Positions 1 to 9,592 of a DNA stretch of 64,000 nucleotides are shown here, piece by piece. A program made the translations under genes and the position numbers. The DNA comes from Billgrantia tianxiuensis (lineage in GTDB: Bacteria > Pseudomonadota > Gammaproteobacteria > Pseudomonadales > Halomonadaceae), in assembly GCF_009834345.1 (NCBI RefSeq), contig NZ_CP035042.1:4464001-4528000 (forward strand), written 5' to 3'. The notes beneath the pieces are model-generated. The model worked only from the letters and a program-made list of their open reading frames with translations, did not search any database and was not told where the DNA came from. Every line of letters starts with the position of its first letter. The stretch's first letter is position 1.

Positions 1-26
1 GCACTCGCCGAAGCGGAGGCACCCTA

Positions 27-1295
27 GTGAAGCACCCTCCTGGCATGGATCGCCAACCCCGCAGACGCAGCCTGACTGCCAAGCAGGCCGGTCTTACGCT
101 TGCCATCGCGCTGCTGCTCAGCATCATCGCCGGCGCCATCGAACTGGCGCTCGACGCCCGCGCCATGCGCTTGGAAATCGTGCGTGACACCCAGTACCGT
201 CTCGACCTGGTTCACGGCACCGCCGCCGAAGCCGCCTTTCAGCTCAACACCGAACTGGCGACCCAGGTCGTCGATGGCCTGTTCAACGGCGGCCGAGTCG
301 CGAGCGTCGCCATCAGCGATGACTTCGATCGCATCATGGCCGCACGCCAACGCAGCCAGACAGCCACCACCAGTTGGGTGGCCAGCGCCCTGTTCGACGA
401 CATCCTTCATTACCAGCAGACGCTGCTCTACCAAGCAGGCTCCGGCAACCCACCGCAGCCGGTAGGCGAACTCGAGCTGACCCTGGCACTCGACCGCCTG
501 ACTCGCGACTTCACCGACCGCAGCCTGCTGATCTTCACGCTGGGTGTCGCCAAGGCGCTGGCCATTGCGGCCCTGCTGGCGCTGGTGTTCCACTGGTTCG
601 TAACCCGCCCCCTGCTGAAGGTGCACGCCGCGATCGTCGAGACCGACCCACGCCAGCCCGGCCGCTGGCCGAAGCCGGCCATGGGAGGTCATGACAACGA
701 CGAGCTGGGACACTTGGTGGAGAGCGTCGATCAACTGCTCCAGGCATTCCAACAGGGCCTCGACCAGCGCGATCAGCTCCATCAAATCTCCACCATGGAT
801 GGTCTAACCGGTATTGCCAATCGTCGCCATTTCGACGCCTTCCTCGAGCGGGAGTGGCAGCGTGCCCACCGCAACGGCTACGCCATCTCGATCATTTTCA
901 TCGATATCGACCACTTCAAGGAGTTCAACGACCACTATGGTCACCTCGCTGGTGACGATACGCTGAGAGCCATTGCCGAGGCTCTCACCCGCGTGGTCCA
1001 CCGCGCCTCTGACCTGGTGGCTCGCTACGGCGGCGAGGAGTTTGTCTGCGTGCTGCCCGATACCGATCTGGAGGGCGCCTTACGAGTGGCTGAGAGGGTC
1101 CACCAGGAGATCCGCGCCCTGGACATTCCCCACGCCCACTCGGCCCGCGAGGGCCGGGTTACCGCCAGCCTCGGCGTGGCCAGCGGTGTGCCCGCCAAGA
1201 ACCCGGCCGGCTGCGAGGAGCTGTTGGCCCAGGCCGACAGACAGCTCTACCGCGCCAAGCATCAGGGCCGCGACCAGGTAGCCTCGCAGACCTGA
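27..1295 (+). CDS. Membrane-anchored GGDEF diguanylate cyclase
   Basis: Likely makes cyclic di-GMP from GTP at the inner membrane. The 422-residue protein has a transmembrane helix at about residues 22-40, a periplasmic sensor region to about 165, a second helix at about 167-190 and a short linker. The C-terminal GGDEF domain covers about 255-420. The active-site signature is GGEEF (335-339), a functional variant of GGDEF, and an inhibitory-site RxxD (RASD, 326-329) lies five residues before it, so product feedback is likely. No EAL domain is present. The start is GTG at 27, preceded by GGAGG at 16-20. The periplasmic ligand cannot be told from sequence. Confidence 0.9.
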   Translation: MKHPPGMDRQPRRRSLTAKQAGLTLAIALLLSIIAGAIELALDARAMRLEIVRDTQYRLDLVHGTAAEAAFQLNTELATQVVDGLFNGGRVASVAISDDFDRIMAARQRSQTATTSWVASALFDDILHYQQTLLYQAGSGNPPQPVGELELTLALDRLTRDFTDRSLLIFTLGVAKALAIAALLALVFHWFVTRPLLKVHAAIVETDPRQPGRWPKPAMGGHDNDELGHLVESVDQLLQAFQQGLDQRDQLHQISTMDGLTGIANRRHFDAFLEREWQRAHRNGYAISIIFIDIDHFKEFNDHYGHLAGDDTLRAIAEALTRVVHRASDLVARYGGEEFVCVLPDTDLEGALRVAERVHQEIRALDIPHAHSAREGRVTASLGVASGVPAKNPAGCEELLAQADRQLYRAKHQGRDQVASQT

Positions 1296-1384
1296 AGCGC
1301 GGAAAATGGGAACAGGCAAGTGGGAACCGGCCTGCCAGCGGGAGAATCGATAGGAGTAGACCCAGCCAGAGGCGGAGGAACCGC

Positions 1385-1735
1385 ATGAACAGACGCGATG
1401 AGTTCATCGAGCGCATGAAGGCCCAGCTCGACGAATGGAATGCCGAAATCGAGGCACTGGCGGAACGCGCACGCCAGGCCAGTGCCGAAGCTCAGGTCCG
1501 CTACCAGGACGACATCGAGCGGCTCCGGCGCCGCCGGGACGAGACATGGCGCCGGCTCGAGGAGCTGCAATATGCCAGCGAAGCGGCCTGGGATACGCTG
1601 CAGCAAGGGCTCGACGACGCCTGGGAGCTGCTGCGCAAGGCCCTGCGCGATGCCCAGCGCCGTGAGCCACCGCCGCAGGACATCAACGATCCCGACGACA
1701 CCCAGCAGCCTCGCTCACCGGGCGGCTCGCCCTAG
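1385..1735 (+). CDS. Small charged coiled-coil protein
   Basis: Hypothetical 116-residue cytoplasmic protein. Residues 1-95 are almost wholly helical, rich in Glu, Arg, Ala and Gln, with heptad-like spacing suggesting one long coiled coil. The tail is Pro-, Asp- and Ser-rich. There is no signal peptide or membrane segment. An AGGCGGAGGAA Shine-Dalgarno sits just before the ATG. It follows the diguanylate cyclase by 89 bp on the same strand and converges on the TelA-like gene 9 bp later. I do not recognise a named family. Confidence 0.7.
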   Translation: MNRRDEFIERMKAQLDEWNAEIEALAERARQASAEAQVRYQDDIERLRRRRDETWRRLEELQYASEAAWDTLQQGLDDAWELLRKALRDAQRREPPPQDINDPDDTQQPRSPGGSP

Positions 1736-1744
1736 CCCCTCCTC

Positions 1745-2974
1745 CTAGGCGGAGCCGCCCTTGCGCTCACGCTCTGCAGCATCCTGGCTCTCCTCGGCTG
1801 CTGGCGCCTGGATGTCGCTGCCCCGCTGCAGCCTGTCGACCGCCGCGCCCCCCTGGCGCGCCAGCTGCGCCAGGCGATCGATCTGCGCATCGAGCTTAGG
1901 TAGCGCCTCCTGGCGGTAGCGAGACAGATCGTCGATGGCACCAAGTACATCATCGAAGGCCTGCTCCAGTGACTGCATGTCGAGCTGGGCCGAAGCGGCC
2001 CGGGTCTGGATCTCCACGCCTTGCTGACGCAGCGCCTTGGCCGTACCGGCGATCATCTCCGAGGTAGTGGTATTGAGCGATTCCACACGATCCAGGACCA
2101 GCCGCTGGTTGGCCAGCGCCAGCGCCACAGCCACGGCTACCGTCAGCGCCGAAACAGTGACGTGGATCGCGCGGTCGACGCCGCGAATCAACTCGCGGTT
2201 GTTACGGATGATCACTTCAAGCGCCAGCACGCCCTGCTGGCTGACCGCCTGCTGCTGCTGTAGATCGACGATGCGCTGGCGCAGCGGGAAGAGCAGCTCC
2301 TCCTCGATGAAAGTTCGCTGAGGGTGCTCGTCGTCCAGCCGCTCCAGCGCCTGAATCAGACGCCGGTCGATCAGACGGCCCAGGTCGATCTGACGCTGCA
2401 GCCGGCCGAGCAGCTGGCGCAGGCTCTCCTGGTCGTCGCTGAGGGTGATGTTGTCACGCCGCAGCATATCGCGGCCGCCTTCCAGGTCGGCAATGATCGC
2501 ATCCAACGCCTGCTGGGCATTCTCGAACTTGCGGAAATAGCGCTGCACGCGGCTGCCGGCACCGGGAATGCGCGACAGCAGGCGGTCGAACGGGCCCGAT
2601 GCCAGGCGGTGCTGGTGCGGGTCGAGTTCCTGCATGTGGCCACGCAGGTCGATCAGGGCCTTGGCCACCGGGCCGCCCTCATCGCCCTGATGGGCCAGCT
2701 TGCGCAACGGTGCCTGCAGCATCTCACTGTGATGCGCCGCCTGCTGTTGCAGCTCGAGTCCCATCTCGTCCACCGCTCGGCGCTGACGCTCGAGCGCGGC
2801 GCCTTCGCTGGCCAGCACCTCGTCGACGAAGGCGGAGGCCATCTGCTCGAGCTCAGGGTCATCGATTTCCACTTCCTCGCCGCTCGCTTCGGGAGCGATC
2901 TCCTCGAGCTCGTCGGCGATCTGCTCCACCGGCGGCAGCGAGAGTGGCGAGCCACGTTCGGACGACTGGTTCAT
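1745..2974 (-). CDS. telA: TelA-family toxic anion resistance protein
   Basis: The 409-residue protein matches the TelA/YaaN family, linked to tellurite and other toxic-anion or envelope stress by a mechanism still unclear. An acidic N-terminus precedes a family-typical core: a segment with FDRLLSRIPGAGSRVQRYF at about residues 128-146, then long amphipathic helices containing LEGGRDMLRRDN and the conserved pattern around RTFIEEELLFPLRQR. It is the last gene of an apparent minus-strand group after a membrane protein (3046-3993) and an extensin-like gene. TelA genes are commonly paired with an XpaC-like membrane protein, and the neighbour has the right architecture for that. Confidence 0.85.
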   Translation of the reverse strand: MNQSSERGSPLSLPPVEQIADELEEIAPEASGEEVEIDDPELEQMASAFVDEVLASEGAALERQRRAVDEMGLELQQQAAHHSEMLQAPLRKLAHQGDEGGPVAKALIDLRGHMQELDPHQHRLASGPFDRLLSRIPGAGSRVQRYFRKFENAQQALDAIIADLEGGRDMLRRDNITLSDDQESLRQLLGRLQRQIDLGRLIDRRLIQALERLDDEHPQRTFIEEELLFPLRQRIVDLQQQQAVSQQGVLALEVIIRNNRELIRGVDRAIHVTVSALTVAVAVALALANQRLVLDRVESLNTTTSEMIAGTAKALRQQGVEIQTRAASAQLDMQSLEQAFDDVLGAIDDLSRYRQEALPKLDAQIDRLAQLARQGGAAVDRLQRGSDIQAPAAEESQDAAERERKGGSA

Positions 2975-3045
2975 AAGCGATTCCCCTTTAGACCTACCTA
3001 AACACTAGCAGCGGCGCCCGCAGCGACTCACCCTGTATCGCCTTG

Positions 3046-3993
3046 CTAGCGCCGCTCGCTGCGGCTATAGCGCTCAGCACCATCGATGAAACGGCGCAGT
3101 TCCTCCAACGCCCGGTCGGTGGCCAGCGCCGCCTGTGGACGCCCCGTCTCGACCCGTGCCAGCGCCACCGCGGTATCGTCGAGCAGGGTCAGCGCCGACT
3201 CGTTGCGCGCCACCAGGCGGCGCAGACGGCGCTCGGTCTCCTCGATCAACTCCAGACGGCGCTTGAGCGCGATGCGTTCCTCGACGGAGAGCCGGTTACC
3301 CTCCTGTTCCAGGCGCCGGCGCACGTAGTCGCCGTCCAGCCCTATCACGCCACGCGACTGGGCTGCCATGGAGGAGAAGGTGTCCACCGCGCCGAGACAG
3401 ACCTCGGTGATCAGGCCGCGAGAGCGTTCGAAAGCCAGCTCGCTGCGATCGAAACGCGCCGACAGCAGCTCCATGACATGTGTATAACGGGTATAGAAGC
3501 GGTCGACCTGGCCAGCCAGGTCGGCTCGCTTGACCTCGAGCAGCTGTTGCTTGGCCCGGCACAGCGACAGCACCAGCTCGTCGGCCCCCACCGGCGGCTG
3601 GGCCGGATCCAGCTCGGCCACGCCGGATTCCCGCGCGGTACGCTCGCGTTCGGCGCGACGACGCTCGGCTTCGGCGGCGAGCCGCTCCTGCAGCCGGCGC
3701 TGGTGGCGCCGCGCACGCCAGCGACGCCAGCCACGCTCCACCGGCAGCGCAACACCGACGGCGACCAGCCCTGCCAGCCAGCCGCCCAAGCTGGGGCCGA
3801 AACCGCCCCATAGTGAAGTCAGCCACAGCACCATGCTGATGAAGGGCACCAGCAGGCAGTAGCGGAACAGCACCTGGAAACGGTTGGGGTTCTCAGTGGG
3901 CACCGCCAGCCGTGGATTGGCCAGCCCGACCAGGCACCATGGCAGGCAGGTAACGAACAGCCCATAGGCAAATCCCTGCAGAAATCCCAGCAT
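3046..3993 (-). CDS. Membrane protein paired with TelA (XpaC-like architecture)
   Basis: About 315 residues if it begins at the ATG at 3991-3993. This start gives a hydrophobic N-terminus beginning MLGFLQGFAYG; the frame is open further upstream, but that part is Arg-rich and overlaps the next gene. Two or three transmembrane segments lie in the first 85 residues. They are followed by an Arg/Glu-rich helical stretch and a cytoplasmic helical domain to the C-terminus. The arrangement resembles proteins found beside telA (XpaC type), but I could not confirm the family from motifs. It lies 71 bp upstream of the TelA gene on the same strand. Confidence 0.6.
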   Translation of the reverse strand: MLGFLQGFAYGLFVTCLPWCLVGLANPRLAVPTENPNRFQVLFRYCLLVPFISMVLWLTSLWGGFGPSLGGWLAGLVAVGVALPVERGWRRWRARRHQRRLQERLAAEAERRRAERERTARESGVAELDPAQPPVGADELVLSLCRAKQQLLEVKRADLAGQVDRFYTRYTHVMELLSARFDRSELAFERSRGLITEVCLGAVDTFSSMAAQSRGVIGLDGDYVRRRLEQEGNRLSVEERIALKRRLELIEETERRLRRLVARNESALTLLDDTAVALARVETGRPQAALATDRALEELRRFIDGAERYSRSERR

Positions 3994-4064
3994 AAGCCTC
4001 GTGACTCGGCAATCAGATGATTTGAGTGTACGGGGGCCGGCGACGCCGCGCGAGCCCGCCGACA

Positions 4065-4763
4065 TCAGCGGCACAGTCGGAAGCCACGCATGCCGAAGTG
4101 GAAGTGATCGGCATGAGCGCGGTTGTATTCGGGACCGAGCACGTTGCCGAACAGGTCGCAAGCGCCATCGCGTGCCGCTCGCAGAAAGGCACCCCTCGCA
4201 TCCTCGCTGCCCCAGTGCTCAAGCAGGGTAATGCGACGACCGTCGGTCAGGTGGAAGGCTGCCACATCGAGCGCCTCGGCCGTGGCATGCTCACTGAGTC
4301 GCCCCTCCTCGCGGCCATAGACATTGCGACAGGCGAAGCTGCCATAGTGTTCGACGTGCGCCACGCGCATGCCGAAGAGGGCCTCGGCAGCCGGCTGCAG
4401 ACGCTGCCGTTCATACATGACCCAGGCCAGCGCCAGCGGACAACGCACCACGAAACTGTCGTTGAACTCGACTTCGCTGCGGTGCACCCGCACCACATTC
4501 TCGAGCGGACAGCCGGGCGCCGGCTCGTGGTCGTCCAACGGCACCATCCGCAGCGCTCCCTCCGGCGCGGTACCGAGAGCCTCTAGGCATGCCTCGCGAT
4601 CATCGGCCAGGCGGTGCAACTTCCACTTGGTCACCGGCGTGAGGGGGTCTTCGACGTACAGCGGCTGCCAGGGATGCCACTGGCGAGGAATACGTTCCTC
4701 GAAGAGCCACCAGGCCGCGGCAGCGCTAGCGACCAACAGTAGCAGTACCAGTAGCGAACGCAT
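4065..4763 (-). CDS. Extensin-like C-terminal domain protein, exported
   Basis: A 232-residue protein with a hydrophobic N-terminal signal or anchor (about residues 3-20) and an extensin-like C-terminal domain. Diagnostic pieces are HATAEALDVAAF, with its His and Asp, and HADHFHFG near the C-terminus. These are the His/Asp metal-site elements typical of this LAS-like peptidase fold, along with conserved Cys residues (FACRNVYGR, GACDLFG). Bacterial members are thought to act on peptidoglycan, but the activity of this one is not established. It sits 71 bp upstream of the TelA-associated membrane protein on the same strand. Confidence 0.8.
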   Translation of the reverse strand: MRSLLVLLLLVASAAAAWWLFEERIPRQWHPWQPLYVEDPLTPVTKWKLHRLADDREACLEALGTAPEGALRMVPLDDHEPAPGCPLENVVRVHRSEVEFNDSFVVRCPLALAWVMYERQRLQPAAEALFGMRVAHVEHYGSFACRNVYGREEGRLSEHATAEALDVAAFHLTDGRRITLLEHWGSEDARGAFLRAARDGACDLFGNVLGPEYNRAHADHFHFGMRGFRLCR

Positions 4764-4801
4764 CTCGTCCCATCACTAGAGCAGCAAATGCAGGACCAAG
4801 G

Positions 4802-4951
4802 CTACACCCCCACGATCAGGGCCGTCACCACGGCAATGTCGACGGCACGGTCCAGCCAGCGATCGAAGCCGCCCTGGCTTCGACGGCGCGGCTGTCGCCG
4901 GCGGGTGGCGCCGCGTTGATGTACGCGGCGCCGAGAGGCGATGAGAGACAT
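4802..4951 (-). CDS. Possible 49-residue basic membrane peptide
   Basis: A short frame in the 307-bp gap between the extensin-like gene and the BCCT gene. It starts at ATG 4951 and ends at TAG 4802. The first 27 residues are very Arg-rich (MSLIASRRRVHQRG...), then comes a short hydrophobic C-terminal segment (AVDIAVVTALIVGV). No convincing Shine-Dalgarno is visible, so it may be chance. The rest of the gap (4952-5070) shows no gene, only weak inverted repeats near the BCCT stop. Confidence 0.25.
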   Translation of the reverse strand: MSLIASRRRVHQRGATRRRQPRRRSQGGFDRWLDRAVDIAVVTALIVGV

Positions 4952-5070
4952 GGCAGGAATCCGGTTCCCCATTGTTCTCCCGAGCTTACGGCCTGCGCCC
5001 GTGCCTGGCTACCGGCAATCGCTGTGTCGGCGGTGCATGGCCAGACACAAGAGTCTGTCCATGGACGAAT

Positions 5071-6705
5071 CTACCCGCCCTCGCGCCGGTTGATGCGTCG
5101 GTTGATCACATTGGGCGCTCGCCGCAAACGCTCCTGCTCGCCCAACGCCTCGGCTTCGAAGGCATCGGCCCCGACCGGGGTCTCGCCGTGGCGACGGTAG
5201 AGCTGGGTAAGCATGGCCTGGCGGTCGGCGCGCAGCTCGCGAATCAGTACCACGATCATGCCATAGAGAATGAAGGTGAAGGGCAACGCCGAGAGCACCG
5301 CGGCCGACTGCAGCCCGGTCAGGCCACCGGCGGCAATCAGGGTGAGGCAGATCGCAGCGATCAGCACGCCCCAGATCACCCGCTTGAACAGCGGCGGATT
5401 GATCGAACCGTTGTCGGTCATCTGCGCCACGATGTAGGAGGCGGAGTCGGCCGAGGTCACCAGGAAGATGAAGATCAACAGCATCGCAATCACCGACAGC
5501 ACCCCGGTGAAGGGCATGCGCTCGAACATCTCGAACAGCGCTACGGTGATGTTGGCCTCGGTGGCCGCCGCCAGCCCTACGTCGCCATTCAGCTCCATGT
5601 GCAGGGCGGCGCCGCCGAACACGCCGATCCACAGGCAGGCCAGCAGCGGCGGCACGACCAGCACGCCGAACACGTACTCCTTGATGGTACGGCCACGCGA
5701 GACCCGGGCGACGAAGGTACCGACGAAGGGCGACCAAGCGATCACCCAGGCCCAGTAGAAGATCGTCCAGTTGGACGCCCAGGTGTTGTCGGTGAAGGGA
5801 GAGATGCGCAGGCTCATGCCAAGGAAGTTCTGCAGGTAATCTCCAATGCCCAGGGTGATGGTCTCGAGGATCATCACCGTGGGCCCGGTGATCAGCACGT
5901 AGAGCATCAGCCCGATGCACAGGATCATGTTGAGGTTGGAGAGCCGGCGGATGCCCTTGTCCAGCCCCGACCAGGTCGACGCCATGTAGGCCAGGAACAT
6001 CACGAACAGGATGACGAACTGCCACAGCACGCTCTCGGGCAGACCGAACACAGCGTTGAAGCCGCCGTTGAGCTGCAGCACGCCCAGACCCAGCGAGGTG
6101 GCCACGCCCATCACCGTGGCCACTACCGCGAATACGTCCAGGGTGGGCGCGTAGGGCCGCACCCGGGGATACTTGGCGGCGATGGACGACAGCACCGACG
6201 AGACCAGCCCGGCCTGCCCCTTGCGGAACTGAAAGTAGGCGATGATCAGACCAACCACTGAGAAAGCCGCCCACTGGTGGATGCCCCAGTTGAAGTAGCT
6301 GTACTGGATGGCATAGCGCGCCGCCGCGGTGGTCTCGGCGGGCACGTCGCCATAGGGTGGCTCGATGTAGTGCAGCATCGGCTCGGCCATGCCGTAGAAC
6401 ACCAGGCCCACGCCGAAGCCCGCTGCCAGCAGCATGCTGACCCAGGAGAAGAAGCTGAAACTCGGCGTGCTGTCCTGGGGCCCCAGGCGGATCTTGCCGT
6501 ACTTGCTGAAGGCCAGCACCAGCAGAAAGATGACGAAGCCGAACACCGAAATGAGATAGAACCAACCGAACAGTCGGGTAACGCTGGCAAGCGCAGCATC
6601 GGCGGCATTGCCGAATGCCTCGGGAAAACCGGCACCGGCCACCACCAGCATCAGGATGATCAGGGCCGACACGGCAAAGACCCGCTGCCCTCCATGATTG
6701 GCCAT
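5071..6705 (-). CDS. BCCT-family betaine/carnitine/choline transporter
   Basis: A 544-residue secondary transporter of the BCCT family, which imports quaternary amines such as glycine betaine or choline with Na+ or H+. About twelve transmembrane helices are visible. The family-typical Trp/Gly-rich stretches include NWGIHQWAAF and the core WTIFYWAWVIAWSPFVG, where Trp residues line the substrate site. The start at 6705 follows an AGGA element (ACGAGGAATTTTGT); the longer frame to 6798 lacks a good start. Substrate is not decidable from sequence; osmoprotectant uptake fits a halophile. Confidence 0.92.
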   Translation of the reverse strand: MANHGGQRVFAVSALIILMLVVAGAGFPEAFGNAADAALASVTRLFGWFYLISVFGFVIFLLVLAFSKYGKIRLGPQDSTPSFSFFSWVSMLLAAGFGVGLVFYGMAEPMLHYIEPPYGDVPAETTAAARYAIQYSYFNWGIHQWAAFSVVGLIIAYFQFRKGQAGLVSSVLSSIAAKYPRVRPYAPTLDVFAVVATVMGVATSLGLGVLQLNGGFNAVFGLPESVLWQFVILFVMFLAYMASTWSGLDKGIRRLSNLNMILCIGLMLYVLITGPTVMILETITLGIGDYLQNFLGMSLRISPFTDNTWASNWTIFYWAWVIAWSPFVGTFVARVSRGRTIKEYVFGVLVVPPLLACLWIGVFGGAALHMELNGDVGLAAATEANITVALFEMFERMPFTGVLSVIAMLLIFIFLVTSADSASYIVAQMTDNGSINPPLFKRVIWGVLIAAICLTLIAAGGLTGLQSAAVLSALPFTFILYGMIVVLIRELRADRQAMLTQLYRRHGETPVGADAFEAEALGEQERLRRAPNVINRRINRREGG

Positions 6706-6875
6706 ACAAAATTCCTCGTTCCGTCCCTGGACGCCTCTCATGCTAGCAGCATGGCCCCAGCGGAACACAACCACCGGTCGTCCCGGAAAAGGCAACAAGC
6801 CATTGCATCGAGACGCCGACGGGTGGATTCTAGGGAGATACCAAGCAGGCTAACATTTCTTTGACGAGTGTGCTC

Positions 6876-7870
6876 ATGTCCCGACTCTCCCGGACACCTC
6901 TCTCCGTTCTCGACCTGGCGCCGATTCGCGATGGAGGCACCATTGCCGACAGCTTCGCCGAAAGCGTGGCACTGGCCCAACTGACCGAACGCCTCGGCTT
7001 CACCCGCTACTGGCTGGCCGAGCACCATAGTCTCGACGGCATCGCCAGTGCCGCCACCGCGGTGTTGATCGGCCACATTGCCGGCGCCACCTCGCGCATC
7101 CGCGTGGGTAGCGGCGGCATCATGCTGCCCAACCACTCGCCGCTGGTGATTGCCGAGCAGTTCGGTACCCTGGAAACCCTCTACCCAGGTCGCATCGATC
7201 TGGGATTGGGCCGTGCTCCCGGCTCCGACGCCGCCACCATGGCCGCGCTGCGTCGAGATCCTTATGCCGGTGCCGAGAACTTCCCCGAGCTACTCGCCGA
7301 GTTGCGGGCTTCCTCGATGACGAGCGACCCGGCCAGCGCGTACGCGCCGTGCCCGGACAGGGCACCAAGGTGCCGCTCTGGCTGCTCGGCTCCAGCGGCT
7401 ACAGTGCCCAGCTCGCCGCCCGCGAGGGGCTGCCGTTCGCCTTCGCCGCCCAGTTCGCCCCGGGCTACCTGCACGAGGCCCTGCGTCTCTACCGCGACAA
7501 CTTCCGCCCCTCGGCGCTGCTCGAGCGCCCCTATGCCATGGTCGGGCTGCCGGTAATCGCCGCCGAGAGCGACGAGCGGGCCGAGTTCCTCGCCTCCACC
7601 ACTCGCCAGAAATTCCTCGGCATGGTGCGTGGCCGCCGCACCCGCTCGCTGCCACCGCTCGAGACCCTCGACTGGACGCCGATGGAGCGTGTCCAGGTGG
7701 AGCAGTTCCTGGGCGCGGCGGTAATCGGCGGGCCGGATACCGTGCGCGACGGACTCGAGCGCTTCCTCGAGCAGACCGACGCCGATGAGCTGATGCTCAA
7801 CAGCGATCTCTATGCACGTGAGGACCGCCTGCGCAGCTACGAAATCGTCGCCGAGGCGTGGCACGCATGA
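6876..7870 (+). CDS. LLM-class flavin-dependent oxidoreductase (frameshifted here)
   Basis: Luciferase-like monooxygenase of the group 1 subfamily (YhbW-like), expected to use reduced flavin. N-terminal motifs [38 protein letters not shown] and DLGLGRAPG are all typical. The frame breaks at the G run 7306-7308. One extra G restores [20 protein letters not shown] and continues into [16 protein letters not shown], giving a normal protein of about 331 residues. I therefore treat it as one gene with a sequence error. Substrate is unknown. ATG 6876 is the likely start, though an in-frame TTG lies at 6861. The stop overlaps the azlC start (ATGA). Confidence 0.85.
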
Positions 7871-8589
7871 GCCAGACCACCCCAGGCGCCAAGCTCGATG
7901 TTGCCGGCGTTCTCACCGGAATCCGCCGCATGGCGCCACTATCGCTGTTCGTAGTGATCTTCGGCCTGGCCTTCGGCGTGGCCGCGCTGGCGCGGGGGCT
8001 GTCGGGCTTCGAAGCCCTGCTGATGAGCGCGCTGGTGTTTGCCGGCGCCTCGCAGTTCGCCGCCCTGGAGCTGTGGGGACCCGAGATTCCGCTGCTGCCG
8101 CTGATCGCCACCACCTTCGCCATCAACGCTCGCCACCTGCTGATGGGCGCCGCCATCCAGCCGTGGTTGGCTCACCTGCCCCCGGGGCAGCGCTATGGCA
8201 GCCTGGTGCTGATGAGCGACTCCAACTGGGCCATGGCCGTCGCCGACCGCCAGCGCGGCGAAACCAATGTCGGCATGCTGGTGGGCGGCGGGATCGCCCT
8301 GTGGCTGACTTGGCTCCTGGGCACGCTGCTAGGTGTGATCTTCGGCAGCGGCATCACCGAGCCCGAGCGCTTCGGTCTCGACGTGATCATGGGCTGCTTC
8401 CTGCTGGCAATGCTGGTGGGTGGCCGCCGCGACCTTTCGATGCTGGTGCCGTGGGGTGCGGCCGCCTTGGCCGCGCTGGCCGCCATGGCCTGGCTGCCGC
8501 CACACTCCCACGTGATCGTCGGCGCCCTGGCCGGCGGGTTAGCCGGCCTGCTGCTGCCGGCCAGGCCGACACAGGAGGCGACCGCATGA
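7867..8589 (+). CDS. azlC: AzlC-family branched-chain amino acid exporter subunit
   Basis: Large subunit (240 residues) of the two-component AzlCD/YgaZH-type exporter for branched-chain amino acids and related compounds. It has five to six hydrophobic segments and the family hallmarks [38 protein letters not shown] and INARHLLMG. The ATG overlaps the previous stop by 4 bp, and azlD starts inside its stop codon, so the three genes are translationally coupled. The substrate may differ from Leu/Ile/Val. Confidence 0.92.
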   Translation: MSQTTPGAKLDVAGVLTGIRRMAPLSLFVVIFGLAFGVAALARGLSGFEALLMSALVFAGASQFAALELWGPEIPLLPLIATTFAINARHLLMGAAIQPWLAHLPPGQRYGSLVLMSDSNWAMAVADRQRGETNVGMLVGGGIALWLTWLLGTLLGVIFGSGITEPERFGLDVIMGCFLLAMLVGGRRDLSMLVPWGAAALAALAAMAWLPPHSHVIVGALAGGLAGLLLPARPTQEATA

Positions 8590-8897
8590 GCCTGCCATCC
8601 ACGGCCATGGGGGCACTGGCCGCGATCGTGATCATGGCGCTGGTCACCTATCTGACCCGCGCCGGCGGCGTGTTCGTGATGTCGCGTGTGCCCATCGGCC
8701 CCAGGGTGGAGCGCTTCATCAACGCCATGGCGGGCTCGGTGCTGGTGGCGGTGATCACGCCCATGGCCATCCAGGGCGATTGGGGCGCTCGTCTGGCGCT
8801 GATGGCCACGCTCGCGGTGATGCTGGCCACGCAGAAGGCGCTCGCCGCGATCGCTGCCGGTATCGTCACCGCTGCCCTGTGGCGGCTGGTCGCATAG
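8586..8897 (+). CDS. azlD: AzlD-family transporter subunit
   Basis: Small partner (103 residues) of AzlC, with about four transmembrane helices. The N-terminus has the usual VTYLTRAGGVFVMSR motif and a later segment reads INAMAGSVLVAVITP. Length and position directly after azlC, with an ATGA overlap, are exactly those of known azlD genes. Confidence 0.92.
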   Translation: MSLPSTAMGALAAIVIMALVTYLTRAGGVFVMSRVPIGPRVERFINAMAGSVLVAVITPMAIQGDWGARLALMATLAVMLATQKALAAIAAGIVTAALWRLVA

Positions 8898-8977
8898 GGG
8901 AACGATCCCTCTCACATAGCCTCAAAAGGGACAGCCATTCCGCACGCCGCTCGGCGGCGTCATCACCGGAGATGCTC

Positions 8978-9358
8978 ATGTTCGACAACGACCCGCGCCG
9001 CAACGCCGCCTGGCAGGCGGCCCAACAGTGGCGTGCCCGGGCGCACCAGGCCCCCCGCGGCCCCATGGGTGGGCTCAAGCTCATCGTCACCTGGCTGCTG
9101 TTCGGCCTGCTGCTGATCGTCGGTACCGTGCTCGGCCTGTTCTTCCTGCTGCTCGGCTGGGCCATGCTGCCATTCGTGCGCTATCGCATGAAGAAGCGCC
9201 TGGAGCAGATCCGCGCCGAGCAGGCCAAGGACGCCGGCAGCGGCTATCACTACAGCGAAACGCACACTCGCGAAACCCACTACCGAGGCGGCCGCACGGG
9301 CGAGCACGAACTGCTCGAGGGTGAGTACGAGATCCGCGACGACGAGCGCAAGGGCTGA
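8978..9358 (+). CDS. Small two-helix membrane protein, hypothetical
   Basis: A 126-residue protein with a hydrophilic N-terminus, a long hydrophobic hairpin at about residues 32-65 (two closely spaced helices), and a charged C-terminal tail rich in Glu, His and Arg. ATG 8978 sits 6 bp after GGAG (8968-8971); ATG 8972 is less well spaced. No recognised domain. A GC-rich hairpin follows 31 bp after the stop. Confidence 0.65.
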   Translation: MFDNDPRRNAAWQAAQQWRARAHQAPRGPMGGLKLIVTWLLFGLLLIVGTVLGLFFLLLGWAMLPFVRYRMKKRLEQIRAEQAKDAGSGYHYSETHTRETHYRGGRTGEHELLEGEYEIRDDERKG

Positions 9359-9383
9359 TCGGCCATCCAGAAGCACGGCCACG

Positions 9384-9407
9384 AAAAAAGCCCGCCGTGA
9401 GGCGGGC
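9384..9407. terminator. GC hairpin with flanking A/T tract
   Basis: GCCCGCC (9390-9396), loop GTGA, GGCGGGC (9401-9407), with AAAAAA at 9384-9389. Read on the minus strand this is a textbook intrinsic terminator (stem then six T). Read on the plus strand it follows the gene ending at 9358 but has no T tract after the stem. No minus-strand gene reads into it. Confidence 0.6.
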
Positions 9408-9592
9408 CGCAAATGTCATGCAGGGATGCAGACAATCGGCCTGAGCCGACCTGGCCATATTATCGATACACCCCGTCAACGGCTCATCATCTTTCTCCAT
9501 GGGCCCGATAGTCCATTGCCCACAGTGGAAAAACACCGCTGACTGCCATACCTTGAAGCCATACGACCCTGATGCTTCCGGAGACAACAACA

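Noticed and set aside
5009..6709. Alternative frame of 566 residues over the BCCT gene
   Set aside because: Same strand, shifted frame, Arg/Gly-rich; the BCCT frame has clear transmembrane helices and conserved motifs.
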